Source: Methanomassiliicoccaceae archaeon (GTDB taxonomy: Archaea > Thermoplasmatota > Thermoplasmata > Methanomassiliicoccales > UBA472). From it: DNA of 37,060 nucleotides. This document shows positions 26,557 through 34,571 of this stretch, one piece after another. Within the stretch, counting starts at the first letter, position 1; the number at the start of each line of letters is the position of its first letter. The translations under genes were made by a program, and so were the position numbers. The notes beneath the pieces are model-generated. The model did not search any database, was not told the origin of the DNA, and saw nothing but the letters and a program-made list of their open reading frames with translations. The stretch is from NCBI GenBank assembly GCA_003153895.1, contig PMBU01000076.1, forward strand, positions 3,972-41,031, written 5' to 3'.

Positions 26557-27353
26557 CAGCTCTCCTCCAATCGCGCCTTGAGCCTGCGCGCGCGCATGTC
26601 CACAAATGACGGTGGGATCTTCTGCAAAGCTTCCTTGGCCAGGTCGCCATTGCCAGCCCGCATGAGCAAGATCGCCTTCTTGATCATGATCTGGTAGCGA
26701 TCGTCGTCCGATCCCACATCTAACTTGCCTAGCTCCATGATCGCCTCCTCAACATTCCCAAGGAAGGCGTTCATCATCTGCAGGTTGGACGCGGCGATGC
26801 GATCCAAAGTGGGATGCTCTTTCGAACGGGCGCAAAGGCTCAAGGCCGAGCCAGTGTGGCTTCTCAGGAAAGAGGTCTGCCATATCTCATCGACTACCAG
26901 TCGCGAGACCGCTCGCACCAGCAGGATATGCACATTGGCCATTCTGAGGCTGGCGCGCGCCCATTCCTCACTGGCGATCTCCACCCCCTCCGTCTGCCTG
27001 ATCAGCTCCCAGACGAAGGAGCGACGGGGCAGCAGCTCGTCCCCGAAGAGGTGCAGTCCGATCCCCGCTCCGGCCAGGTACTGGTCGACGAATGAAGCGA
27101 AGGCAGCGATGCGCTCGTGCTCCATCAACGATGGCAGCCGCAACGGGGCGTCCAACCCGGACCCGAAGCTCAGCGCTGGGCCGTTGGTCGGGAAGATACG
27201 CATGGAGACGCTCTGCACCTTGTGAAGGCGAGCGTCGGCGGTCGGATCAATCAGCCGGGGGAGAAGGTCAAGCGGGTCTTTTAGTCCAGATAGGCATCCG
27301 GCGCAGAAAAGCACCCCGGTCTTGGTCTCCTTGCCGCATGAAGCACAGGCCAA
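26556..27353 (-). CDS. Zinc-ribbon protein of unknown function
   Basis: 265 residues starting at a TTG with MACASCGKETKTGVLFCAGC, a likely zinc ribbon (C3, C6, C17, C20). The middle is not recognised and the C-terminal part resembles short helical repeats (GNGDLAKEALQKIPPSF), like the TPRs of the next gene. The TTG is preceded by GAGGT at a 7-nt spacing and by a TATA-like TTTCTTAACC (27385-27394, minus), giving a short leader; no ATG lies upstream in frame. The one-base overlap with the TPR gene suggests they form a two-protein module. Confidence 0.75.
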   Translation of the reverse strand: MACASCGKETKTGVLFCAGCLSGLKDPLDLLPRLIDPTADARLHKVQSVSMRIFPTNGPALSFGSGLDAPLRLPSLMEHERIAAFASFVDQYLAGAGIGLHLFGDELLPRRSFVWELIRQTEGVEIASEEWARASLRMANVHILLVRAVSRLVVDEIWQTSFLRSHTGSALSLCARSKEHPTLDRIAASNLQMMNAFLGNVEEAIMELGKLDVGSDDDRYQIMIKKAILLMRAGNGDLAKEALQKIPPSFVDMRARRLKARLEES

Positions 27354-27394
27354 TCTGAAACCTCAGCCAATGATGCATGACGCAGGTTAAGAAA

Positions 27395-28951
27395 TTAATT
27401 GGACGTAAGCTCCTTGCTCATATAGGGGCCATCGCGGACGTAGCCAATGGACGAATAATAGCGGCGCACCCCAACCCCGCTCGTGACCTTCAACACCTTG
27501 TAGCCGTTCTCCAGCGCCATTCTTTCCGCCTCCAGCATCAGCTCCTTTCCGAAGCCCTTGTGCTGCCACTCCCTGCCTTCCTTGTCGAACCGCGCCATCT
27601 GGCCGAAGACCTTCAGCTCGCGCACATGCGCCGCTTCGCCCTCGCCAGGCATCCTTAGTCTGGCATATCCGACCAAGGCGTCCTGCTCCGCCAGGTCGAA
27701 GGAGATGAAGTCCTCCCGGCCGCCAGATGCGCGGTAGACCAGGTGGTTCAGCTCGACATCGCCAGCCGAGTCCATCTGGATATGGTTCAGGCCCACCTCG
27801 CGGCAGCGGATGCAATGGCATTTCGTGCCGAGCTCCGTCATCCTTCCCCGAGCCAGCTCCCGCAGGTGCCCTTTGTCCACACCAGCCTCGATCAGCTGGA
27901 CCGGAATGTCGCGCTGGATGCGCTGGATGCGGACATAGCGGGGAGCTATCGCCTTCATCGCTGCCACCACCTCGGTGGCCTGTGCGGTGGAATAAGGGGC
28001 GAACTCGCCCCTCTGCCATTGCTCGTAGAGCTTGGTACCCTTCACGACCAAAGTGGGATAGATCTTTAGCATGTCCGGCCGGAAGCGCTCGTCGTCGAAC
28101 AACAATCGGAATCGGTCCAGGTCCTTCTCCTGGTCGGAGCCGGGCAGGCCGGGCATCACATGATAGCAGACCTTCAGCCCCGCATCCTTGGCCACACTGG
28201 TGGCATCCACGACCTCTTTCGTGCCGTGCCCGCGGTTCACGCTCCGAAGTATCTCATCGTCCAGTATCTGGACCCCGAACTCGACCCGGGTCGTTCCCAA
28301 GCGCATGCACTCCCTCGCTCGTTGTAAGTCGAACCCGTCCGGGCGGGTCTCGATGGTCATGCCGATGCAGCGGTGCGGCGCGCTTTCGTTCCTGGAGTGC
28401 GCTTCCTCCAGCGATCCAGCAGCCTCGACGTTCATCGCGTCGAAGCATCTTTTGACGAACTCCTGCTGATAGTCAGGCGTTCGGGACGTGAACGTCCCGC
28501 CCATGATGATCAGGTCGATCTTGTCGGTCGGGTGCCCGATCGAGGTCAGCTGGCCGATCCTTGCGGTCACCTGCCGGAACGGGTCGAACTCATTGTATGC
28601 GCCCCGGCGTGCCGCTGGCTCTTTGCCTGTGTAGGATTGGGGCGAGTTGTTCTCGACGCCTCCAGGACAGTAGGTGCATTTGCCATGTGGACATGGCGCT
28701 GGCGAGGTCATCACCGCAACCACGGCCACTCCGCTCAGAGTACGCACCGGCTTTCGCTGCAGCAGCTCCTTGGTCAGGGCGAGCGTGCTCTCATCGGTAA
28801 GGGCCAGAGTGGCCGAGTTCGGTGGCACCGTCTCCATCCCTAGCTCGCGGCACAGGGCGATCTTGCGGCGCAACAGCTCCTTCTTGTCCGCAATCTCCCC
28901 GGACGCCAATAGCTGCAGGAGGCGCCGGTGATACTCAGTGGTCTTGTCCAT
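27395..28951 (-). CDS. elp3: Elp3-family tRNA uridine(34) acetyltransferase
   Basis: 518 residues with a radical SAM domain and a GNAT domain, the core of tRNA wobble-uridine cm5U modification. The [4Fe-4S] cysteines are C87, C92 and C95 (CPHGKCTYC), the spacing seen in archaeal Elp3. Further motifs are YTGKEPAARRGAYNEFDPF, MGGTFTSRTP and, in the GNAT part, GFGKELMLEAERMA and YYSSIGY. Archaeal Elp3 acts alone, without Elp1/2. It is the last gene of a minus-strand operon that begins at 29947; its start follows the previous stop by 18 nt, with a GAGGGCGA ribosome binding site. Confidence 0.96.
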   Translation of the reverse strand: MDKTTEYHRRLLQLLASGEIADKKELLRRKIALCRELGMETVPPNSATLALTDESTLALTKELLQRKPVRTLSGVAVVAVMTSPAPCPHGKCTYCPGGVENNSPQSYTGKEPAARRGAYNEFDPFRQVTARIGQLTSIGHPTDKIDLIIMGGTFTSRTPDYQQEFVKRCFDAMNVEAAGSLEEAHSRNESAPHRCIGMTIETRPDGFDLQRARECMRLGTTRVEFGVQILDDEILRSVNRGHGTKEVVDATSVAKDAGLKVCYHVMPGLPGSDQEKDLDRFRLLFDDERFRPDMLKIYPTLVVKGTKLYEQWQRGEFAPYSTAQATEVVAAMKAIAPRYVRIQRIQRDIPVQLIEAGVDKGHLRELARGRMTELGTKCHCIRCREVGLNHIQMDSAGDVELNHLVYRASGGREDFISFDLAEQDALVGYARLRMPGEGEAAHVRELKVFGQMARFDKEGREWQHKGFGKELMLEAERMALENGYKVLKVTSGVGVRRYYSSIGYVRDGPYMSKELTSN

Positions 28952-28969
28952 TCGCCCTCATCCAGATGC

Positions 28970-29194
28970 TCATAGCCCTTTCTCGTTCATGAACGAATAC
29001 ACGATAGCAATCGCCAGGAACAATGTCGCCATGAGGCCCACCAAGGCAAGGAGGTCGATGGCCAGCACGACACCCATCAGCGCCAATATCAAAGCCAATA
29101 CGGTCAAGATGGTGTAGACCTTCCAGCGTCCCTTGGGGACATCGAACGGATTCTTGAACTTTGACTCGACCGGACCGGAGGCGTTCTCTGGCAT
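28970..29194 (-). CDS. Small two-span membrane protein
   Basis: 74 residues: a polar N-terminus (MPENASGPVESKFKNPFDV), then two adjacent hydrophobic helices (VYTILTVLALILALMGVVL and LLALVGLMATLFLAIAIV) and a short charged tail. It is not recognised. The open frame extends upstream as an arginine-rich stretch that overlaps the previous gene's reading frame, so ATG 29194 is chosen; it lies 4 nt after that gene's TGA, with an AAGG element close in front. It sits in the operon with a regulator and Elp3, but the link to tRNA modification is unknown. Confidence 0.7.
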   Translation of the reverse strand: MPENASGPVESKFKNPFDVPKGRWKVYTILTVLALILALMGVVLAIDLLALVGLMATLFLAIAIVYSFMNEKGL

Positions 29195-29198
29195 CCTT

Positions 29199-29492
29199 TC
29201 AACCGAAGTAGACCTTGGCCTCTTCCTTCTCTTTCTCCTTCTCCTCTTGCTTGAAGGTGATGACATCAACGGCAAGTACCGTCGTGCATGGGACGAATCG
29301 CATCTTGCCTGGCTCTCCCTCCTTCTCCGGGTCGACGAGGATTGATAGCGCGGTGTCGTGACCGAAACTGGTATAGCCTTTGAAGATGCCGATGGTTACG
29401 ATTGGCTCAGGCCCGCTGCCTTTACTCGTTACTCGGTAGGTGGAGCCGCGTGATAACTTCGTCTCTTCGCACTCCGATTTGTTAGCGACCAT
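29199..29492 (-). CDS. Conserved-looking 97-residue protein
   Basis: Not recognised. The N-terminal 75 residues are beta-rich (STYRVTSKGSGPEPIVTIGI and FVPCTTVLAVDVITF), like a small barrel domain, possibly nucleic-acid or ligand-binding. The C-terminus is a very charged Glu/Lys helix (KQEEKEKEKEEAKVYFG). It starts 2 nt after the regulator's stop and ends 4 nt before the next ATG, so it clearly belongs to the operon. A role cannot be read from the sequence. Confidence 0.75.
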   Translation of the reverse strand: MVANKSECEETKLSRGSTYRVTSKGSGPEPIVTIGIFKGYTSFGHDTALSILVDPEKEGEPGKMRFVPCTTVLAVDVITFKQEEKEKEKEEAKVYFG

Positions 29493-29494
29493 TG

Positions 29495-29947
29495 TTACTT
29501 GCCCTCCTCATAGAGCTTCTGGAGATGGTCTATCGTCTTCCGATAAGCTTCCATAGCCATCTCGACGTTCGCTTCAGTGAAGTTCCAGGCCTTCGACAGA
29601 TCGCCATAGCGGATCCGATAACCTTTCTTCTTATCTCCGCTCCGGTCGGTGTCCACTTCCTCCAATATGTCTATGGCCTTCAACTTGTTGAGGTGACGAT
29701 AGATCGTCGGCTTCGTGGTCTTGAGCTTGGCAGCCATCTCCTCAACCGTCCAGGCGCGCTTAGTGTTTTTCATAAGGCACTCGGTGAACATCTTGTAGGG
29801 TACGCTGTCCTGAACGTTCGATGCGCTGGTCTTCGGGTCGTAGCCTTTGGGAAGATAGCCGATCATCTGCAGGAATTGGAGCGAGACGTCATCGGTGTCA
29901 TCCAATGGGGTTAGAGGAGTGTTGCTTACCACTTGAAGTTCGAACAT
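29495..29947 (-). CDS. Winged-helix transcriptional regulator
   Basis: 150 residues with a winged helix-turn-helix at about residues 60-110: KNTKRAWTVEEMAAKLKTTKP as HTH helices and TIYRHLNKLKAIDILEEVD leading to the wing, with basic GDKKKGYRIRYG. An N-terminal arm (FELQVVSNTPLTPL) and a C-terminal helical region probably mediate dimerisation or ligand response. It is the first gene of the operon that ends with Elp3, and its TATA-like element lies just outside its start (29966-29975). Two perfect inverted repeats between it and the divergent ABC transporter operon are candidate binding sites, suggesting control of both. Confidence 0.83.
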   Translation of the reverse strand: MFELQVVSNTPLTPLDDTDDVSLQFLQMIGYLPKGYDPKTSASNVQDSVPYKMFTECLMKNTKRAWTVEEMAAKLKTTKPTIYRHLNKLKAIDILEEVDTDRSGDKKKGYRIRYGDLSKAWNFTEANVEMAMEAYRKTIDHLQKLYEEGK

Positions 29948-29965
29948 ATTATCGGTCGAACTGAT

Positions 29966-29975
29966 TATTTTTTAA
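29966..29975 (-). promoter_or_regulatory. TATA-like element of the wHTH-Elp3 operon
   Basis: Minus strand reads TTAAAAAAT, centred about 24-26 nt before ATG 29947, predicting a leaderless transcript. Confidence 0.45.
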
Positions 29976-29984
29976 GTATAGATA

Positions 29985-29999
29985 ATTCTTTCTAAGAAT
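29985..29999. repeat. Inverted repeat 1 (candidate operator)
   Basis: ATTCTT-TCT-AAGAAT, a perfect 6-bp inverted repeat with a 3-nt spacer. It lies just upstream of the winged-helix gene's TATA-like element, where a bound protein could block TBP/TFB. Confidence 0.55.
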
Positions 30000-30087
30000 C
30001 CCTGCAATTTGTTGATTCCTCACTGGCAAATACAATGGGCGAGAATAGGACGTCTTGGTGATTAAACAGAAAAATGAGTCTATTAGT

Positions 30088-30106
30088 AGAATTATCAAAT
30101 AATTCT
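30088..30106. repeat. Inverted repeat 2 (candidate operator)
   Basis: AGAATTAT-CAA-ATAATTCT, a perfect 8-bp inverted repeat with a 3-nt spacer. It shares the 9-mer ATAATTCTT with repeat 1 and lies 40-60 nt upstream of the ABC operon TATA-like box. Confidence 0.6.
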
Positions 30107-30146
30107 TGTACATATAGGATACAATTCGCACCTTTGGAGACAAGGC

Positions 30147-30154
30147 ATTTATAT
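30147..30154 (+). promoter_or_regulatory. TATA-like box of the ABC transporter operon
   Basis: ATTTATAT, predicting a transcription start near 30177 and thus a leaderless or 10-nt-leader transcript for the substrate-binding protein. Confidence 0.55.
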
Positions 30155-30187
30155 GACGCGCCCACTAAACAGCCTTAGGTGTCTTCT

Positions 30188-31318
30188 ATGGACAAGAAAG
30201 TGCTAACGGCCCTTGCAGCGGTGGTCGTGGTAATAATCGCGATCGGAGCGGTGATCGCGAGTGGCGTACTTACCACACCTCCTCAAAGCAATGTCATTTA
30301 TTATAAAACCTATTTGCCAAGCCAGCAAAAGACCGTCATTGGAAATCATAGTGTCGACGGTGGAATCATGTGGGAGCCTTTTGTCTCAGATGCGGTCCTA
30401 AGTGGAACAGGACACGTGCTGGTCAATTCGAAGGACCTATTCCCGAACCATCCATGCTGTGTCATTGTGGTCAGGGAGGAATTCGCGGTGGCTCATCCCG
30501 ACCTCGTGAATGCAGTTCTCAAGGCGCATATAGAAGCCAATAAATGGATAGCGGATGCAGTTGCCAATAAGGTAACCAATCCGACCAACTACAGCAAGCT
30601 GCTTGGTATGGGGGCGTCCTTCAGCGGTGTCTCCGAGGCAGCGGTGGCAGCATCGCTGGACGACATGATATTGGACTATCATTTGACCTCAGCGTTCAAG
30701 AGCGGAATGGCGAACTTCACTCAGTTGTACCTCAATACTACGCCTCCTCTTCTGAAAATGTCGGATATCACCGGAAAGGGCTACTCCTCTGTCCAAAACT
30801 TCATTGACAACTACTTAAATGACAGCTACCTCGCTGCCGCGGAAGCGGTTCAACCCAGTGCGACAAGCCTTGGAACGGTAAGCATTGCCTATCTGACAGG
30901 TGACCTTCACCAGTTCGCCAGAGTTGTCGCAATGAACACAACCCTATTCCCAGGAGGCAAGAACCTGTTCCAAATCTACGGAGTGACCGTCACGGACCCG
31001 CAACCCGGTGGATACCAGAATGGCGGCGGTGTGATGACGGCGATCACCGCTGGAAGCTTAGCGAACGGGCCGAATGTGGGGTATTTGGGATGCGCACCAG
31101 CAATCCGCAACTATCTTACCGGTGATATCACCAAGCTGAACACCCGCATTGTTGCAGCGGTCAACAGCGAGGGTTCCGCCCTGGTTGTGAATAGTGACAT
31201 CCACACTGTCAAGGATCTTGGTGGTAAGGTAGTGGCCACGCCCGGAGTCTCGTCAATTCAACAATTGATGCTGATCGAGATTGCGAAACAGTACAACATG
31301 ACCTTGTCATCGAAGTAA
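30188..31318 (+). CDS. ABC transporter substrate-binding protein, apparently circularly permuted
   Basis: A 376-residue SsuA/TauA/NMT1-family binding protein behind an N-terminal membrane anchor (residues 5-27). Family motifs are present but in reversed order. Residues about 35-215 carry GGIMWEPF (59-65), DLFPNHPCCVIVVREEF (83-99) and the helices that normally end the protein. Residues 228-376 carry VSIAYLTGDLHQ (231-242), LGCAPAI (300-306), VNSEGSALVV (325-334) and TPGVSSIQ (351-358), which normally begin the mature protein. The C-terminus ends where the N-terminal segment would conventionally continue. Substrates of the family are nitrate, sulfonates, taurine or pyrimidine precursors; the ligand is unknown. 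ATG 30188 is chosen; GTG 30179 is in frame. Confidence 0.85.
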   Translation: MDKKVLTALAAVVVVIIAIGAVIASGVLTTPPQSNVIYYKTYLPSQQKTVIGNHSVDGGIMWEPFVSDAVLSGTGHVLVNSKDLFPNHPCCVIVVREEFAVAHPDLVNAVLKAHIEANKWIADAVANKVTNPTNYSKLLGMGASFSGVSEAAVAASLDDMILDYHLTSAFKSGMANFTQLYLNTTPPLLKMSDITGKGYSSVQNFIDNYLNDSYLAAAEAVQPSATSLGTVSIAYLTGDLHQFARVVAMNTTLFPGGKNLFQIYGVTVTDPQPGGYQNGGGVMTAITAGSLANGPNVGYLGCAPAIRNYLTGDITKLNTRIVAAVNSEGSALVVNSDIHTVKDLGGKVVATPGVSSIQQLMLIEIAKQYNMTLSSK

Positions 31319-31364
31319 ACCCCTTACCAAACCTTTTTCCTATTCCATTTCCTTGAGGGTTGAA

Positions 31365-32189
31365 ATGAGCACTACGATAAGTTCGCGCGTTAGAAAGCGC
31401 TTAGTCTTTTTTGTGAGGAAGGGCAAATTCTCCGACTTTATCGTCATGGCGCTCTCAATTGGGGTGTTCCTCGCCCTTTGGTATATCGCTTCAGACTTGC
31501 TCCATACAGTCTATTTCCCGAATCCCTCAACGGTGTTCGATGCCTTGATGAACTCATTCACCTACAGCAACCCTCAGGTTGGTGTATTGCTGATGGGACA
31601 GAACATCGCTGCTAGCATGACAAGGTTCCTGGAGGGGTTCGCCTTGGCGTTTATCGTAGCCCTGCCAGTGGGGTTGCTGATGGGGTATCTTAGATATGCC
31701 TATGATGTCGGGTCTCCAATAGTAGAGATCTTCCGGCCAATACCACCGATAGCTTGGGTACCGTTCTTCATCATCCTACTCGGTCCACTGGTTGGTCCGA
31801 TCTGGGTTATCTTCTTGGGAGCCTTCTTCCCAATACTCTCCAATGTTATTTTTGGGGTGAGAAGTGTCGATAATACATTGCTAGATGCCGCTAAGACTCT
31901 AGGCGCAAAGAGGATAACCATATTCTCAAAAGTAGTGCTCCCTTACACAATTCCATTCATCATGGCCGGCGTAACTATCGGCGTCGGAATTGCATGGATG
32001 TGCATCGTTGCCGCTGAAATGTTAGGAGCAGAAGGTGGAGGAGTTGGCTCCTATATTAGAGTGAACAGCGACCTCAACAATTTCCCTGCTATGTTTGCCG
32101 GGATGGTCGTAATCGCGGCTTTGGGGTTAATCACTCTTGGCGTAGCGAGACTTTTGGAAAAGCAGGTATCACCTTGGAGGGGCAAGTAA
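31365..32189 (+). CDS. ABC transporter permease (SsuC/TauC-like)
   Basis: A 274-residue inner-membrane permease with about six transmembrane helices. The coupling region is [20 protein letters not shown], the EAA-like loop that contacts the ATPase, and the first external segment has [11 protein letters not shown], typical of the nitrate/sulfonate/taurine group. ATG 31365 follows GAGGGTTGA and is preferred over an in-frame TTG 12 nt upstream. Its stop overlaps the ATPase ATG by one base (TAATG, 32187-32191). It is the middle gene of the transporter operon. Confidence 0.93.
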   Translation: MSTTISSRVRKRLVFFVRKGKFSDFIVMALSIGVFLALWYIASDLLHTVYFPNPSTVFDALMNSFTYSNPQVGVLLMGQNIAASMTRFLEGFALAFIVALPVGLLMGYLRYAYDVGSPIVEIFRPIPPIAWVPFFIILLGPLVGPIWVIFLGAFFPILSNVIFGVRSVDNTLLDAAKTLGAKRITIFSKVVLPYTIPFIMAGVTIGVGIAWMCIVAAEMLGAEGGGVGSYIRVNSDLNNFPAMFAGMVVIAALGLITLGVARLLEKQVSPWRGK

Positions 32190-32986
32190 TGAGCATGCTC
32201 TCCATCAGCAATCTGGAGAAGGTCTTCACCAAAGGTAAAGGTGAGGAGCAGCTCCTGGCCATAAAGGACTTCAACCTGGAGGTGGAAGAAGGACAATTCA
32301 TCTGTCTGTTGGGCCCCTCAGGATGTGGCAAGACCACCTTGCTTAGGATTGTGGCCGGGCTGGAATTTCAGACCAGAGGAACGATCCTGATCAATGGCAA
32401 AACGATCACTGGACCAGGCTCCGACCGTGGAATGGTCTTTCAGGAATTCGGATTGTTCCCTTGGAGAACCGCGCGAAAGAACATCGAATTCGGGCTTGAG
32501 CTAAGGAAAGTGCCGGCCAAGGAGAGACAAACGATTTCGCAGAAATATATCGAACTGGTCGGTTTGAAAGGATTTGAGGATGCCCACCCCTATGAGCTAT
32601 CGGGAGGAATGAAACAGAGAGTGGGGATTGCCAGGGCATTGGCGAATGATCCAGCGGTGTTGCTGATGGACGAGCCTTTCGGGGCTCTGGATGCTCAAAC
32701 CCGCAATCTCATGCAGAAGGAATTGTTGCGCATCTGGAAGGAAACAAAGAAGACCGTCCTTTTCGTGACTCACTCTGTAGATGAGGCTTGTTTCCTAGCT
32801 GATCGCATCGTGGTCATGACGTCTAGACCAGGGGCTATAAAAGAGATCTTTCCTATCGATTGGGAGCGACCTAGAGACAGGGCAAGCGTGGAATTCGCCA
32901 ATCTGCGCAAAAGGATACTCGCCGAGCTGGAACGCGAAGTGATCGCTGGGCCTACCGCGCCAATCAATCCGACCGACAAGGTTTAG
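32189..32986 (+). CDS. ABC transporter ATP-binding protein (SsuB/TauB-like)
   Basis: A 265-residue ATPase. Walker A is [11 protein letters not shown], the signature is [15 protein letters not shown], Walker B is [15 protein letters not shown] and the switch His is in [15 protein letters not shown]. It energises the permease encoded upstream. GGAGG precedes the ATG at 8-nt spacing. Its stop codon and that of the convergent regulator gene overlap by 4 nt (32983-32986). Confidence 0.95.
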   Translation: MSMLSISNLEKVFTKGKGEEQLLAIKDFNLEVEEGQFICLLGPSGCGKTTLLRIVAGLEFQTRGTILINGKTITGPGSDRGMVFQEFGLFPWRTARKNIEFGLELRKVPAKERQTISQKYIELVGLKGFEDAHPYELSGGMKQRVGIARALANDPAVLLMDEPFGALDAQTRNLMQKELLRIWKETKKTVLFVTHSVDEACFLADRIVVMTSRPGAIKEIFPIDWERPRDRASVEFANLRKRILAELEREVIAGPTAPINPTDKV

Positions 32987-33504
32987 AGCGCTTTCTTCGC
33001 CGCGACCTCTATCGCGCGCAGCGCCGAATCCCTCGGAATGATGATCGAAACTGGGATGGAGAGCAGCTTCTCGATTGTCGGAGCGATTATCGGAGCGCAT
33101 ACCACGGCCAACGCCCCGTCCCGCTCGGCCATCACCGCGGCGATTATCGCATCCTCGACCGTCTGGGCCGGGTATTCCTTCACCTTGAGCGATTTCTCGC
33201 CCACCTGCACGATGCGCTCCTCGATCTTGCTCAATACCCCTCTGGATGCTATGACCGCGATGAACGGTCCGCTCGGCTGCTTCTCCAGCTGCCTTACAGC
33301 GCGAAGCACGCTTCTTACGGTCCTGAGATTGGGCTCGCGCTTCTCCTGCATGATCTTGTAAATGGTGCTGGGCGAGAGCCCAGTCCGGGAGCAGAACTGG
33401 TTCACGCTCATCTTCAGGTCCTCGGCCAGGATCTCACGCAACGCATTCTTGAACCCGTCCGGTCCGCGCATGATCCCCAAAATGAGCTCGTCCACCAGCG
33501 TCAT
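32983..33504 (-). CDS. XRE-like helix-turn-helix regulator
   Basis: 173 residues. An N-terminal HTH of the Cro/C1 type is seen at about residues 30-65: [20 protein letters not shown] followed by [19 protein letters not shown]. The C-terminal half ([20 protein letters not shown] onwards) is an alpha/beta domain of unknown ligand, found with this HTH in archaea. ATG 33504 overlaps the stop of the thioredoxin reductase-like gene as ATGA, so the two are co-translated; the longer open frame upstream is an out-of-frame shadow of that gene. Coupling to a redox flavoprotein suggests a redox-linked regulator, but this is inference. Confidence 0.82.
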   Translation of the reverse strand: MTLVDELILGIMRGPDGFKNALREILAEDLKMSVNQFCSRTGLSPSTIYKIMQEKREPNLRTVRSVLRAVRQLEKQPSGPFIAVIASRGVLSKIEERIVQVGEKSLKVKEYPAQTVEDAIIAAVMAERDGALAVVCAPIIAPTIEKLLSIPVSIIIPRDSALRAIEVAAKKAL

Positions 33505-34409
33505 TCGGGCTCTCCCGCGCCATACAGAACGAAATTGGCGGCGTTCGTGCCAGCGATGCACCCTTGACCGACCGCTCGGGCCAGTTGCCACGGTCGCCCG
33601 GTCACGTCCCCCGCTGCATATATGCCTGGAACCTCGGCCTCCATCTTCGCGTTCACGCTGATCAGTCCGTTCGGGTCCGGGATTATGCCCAATTCCAATG
33701 CCAGATCGGCAGAACCTTTTGCTCCCAGCTCGATAAAGACGGCGTCCACGTCAAGGACTCGGCCATCATCCAACATAATCTTCCTGACTCTCTGGTCACC
33801 CTCGATCTTCTTTGGCCACGCAGCTTTCACGACCTGCGCTTTGGTTGCGATTACCTTTTCCAGGAGGGGAGGTGCGACCGTCGGCTCCTTCGTCACCCAA
33901 TATACGTCCGAAGCGACGTTGGTCAATAGTACCGTAGAAATCGCGGCCATTGAATCGTTCCCAACCACGGCCACCTTCTTGCCTTTGAAGAAGTTCGCAT
34001 CGCAGGCGGCGCAATAGCTAACGCCTCGCCCAAGGAATTCCTTCTCGCCTTCAGCGTTCAGCCTCATTCGGGAGATGCCCAATGCCAGGATGACCGCTTT
34101 CGCGGTGAACTCGGTTTCGTGATCAGTATGGAGGACGAACTTGTCCCCCACTTTCTCTGCCTTCAGCACATCCTCCTCATAGATCTTCGCCCCAGCTTTC
34201 TTGGCTTGCTCCAAGCCAATGCTGACTATCTTTTGGCCCTTGATCCTTGGGATGCCGAAGTAATTCTCGATCTGCGCTTTGACCAGCGCTCCCTGGTCCG
34301 GACGTCCTATGACAACGGTCTTCACCTTCCGTCTGGCAGCGTGAATCGCCGATTGCAGACCGGCCGGCCCAGCACCGATTATAGCAACATCCGCATCAAT
34401 TGACTGCAT
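33501..34409 (-). CDS. trxB: Thioredoxin reductase-like FAD/NAD(P)H oxidoreductase
   Basis: 302 residues with the FAD-binding GAGPAGLQSAIHAARR (from residue 12), the redox-active C133-A-A-C136 (YCAACDANFF) and the second Rossmann motif VAVVGNDSM. The family end ATGRPWQLARAVGQG-like segment (GDVTGRPWQLARAVGQG) is present. It reduces thioredoxin with NAD(P)H or another donor; the second Rossmann site reads VGNDSMA rather than the usual GGGNSA, so the nicotinamide donor is uncertain. A thioredoxin gene lies 162 nt upstream on the same strand. An inverted repeat (34447-34465) sits before its start. Confidence 0.88.
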   Translation of the reverse strand: MQSIDADVAIIGAGPAGLQSAIHAARRKVKTVVIGRPDQGALVKAQIENYFGIPRIKGQKIVSIGLEQAKKAGAKIYEEDVLKAEKVGDKFVLHTDHETEFTAKAVILALGISRMRLNAEGEKEFLGRGVSYCAACDANFFKGKKVAVVGNDSMAAISTVLLTNVASDVYWVTKEPTVAPPLLEKVIATKAQVVKAAWPKKIEGDQRVRKIMLDDGRVLDVDAVFIELGAKGSADLALELGIIPDPNGLISVNAKMEAEVPGIYAAGDVTGRPWQLARAVGQGCIAGTNAANFVLYGAGEPE

Positions 34410-34446
34410 CGGGGTCGATATAAGAGGATTAAGCTAATATGTCTAT

Positions 34447-34465
34447 TTGTCAGGAAAATGGACAA
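34447..34465. repeat. Inverted repeat before trxB
   Basis: TTGTC (34447-34451) and GACAA (34461-34465) with a 9-nt spacer, about 40 nt upstream of the trxB start and near TATA-like bases at 34432-34441. It may be an operator; a short arm of 5 bp can also arise by chance. Confidence 0.3.
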
Positions 34466-34571
34466 TTAGGAAGCATCGTCGACTTGATTTGAATGACCTT
34501 TGGCCGGTCCTGAAAAGCCAAATCTCAGGATTGAAATCGGCGATGGAATCCGAAACGGAAGGGAAGGCGTT

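Noticed and set aside
29949-30143. A 64-codon minus-strand frame in the AT-rich promoter region.
   Set aside because: It overlaps both palindromes, has a low-complexity Ile/Leu/Tyr/Asn make-up and no promoter or ribosome binding site; the region is better read as regulatory.
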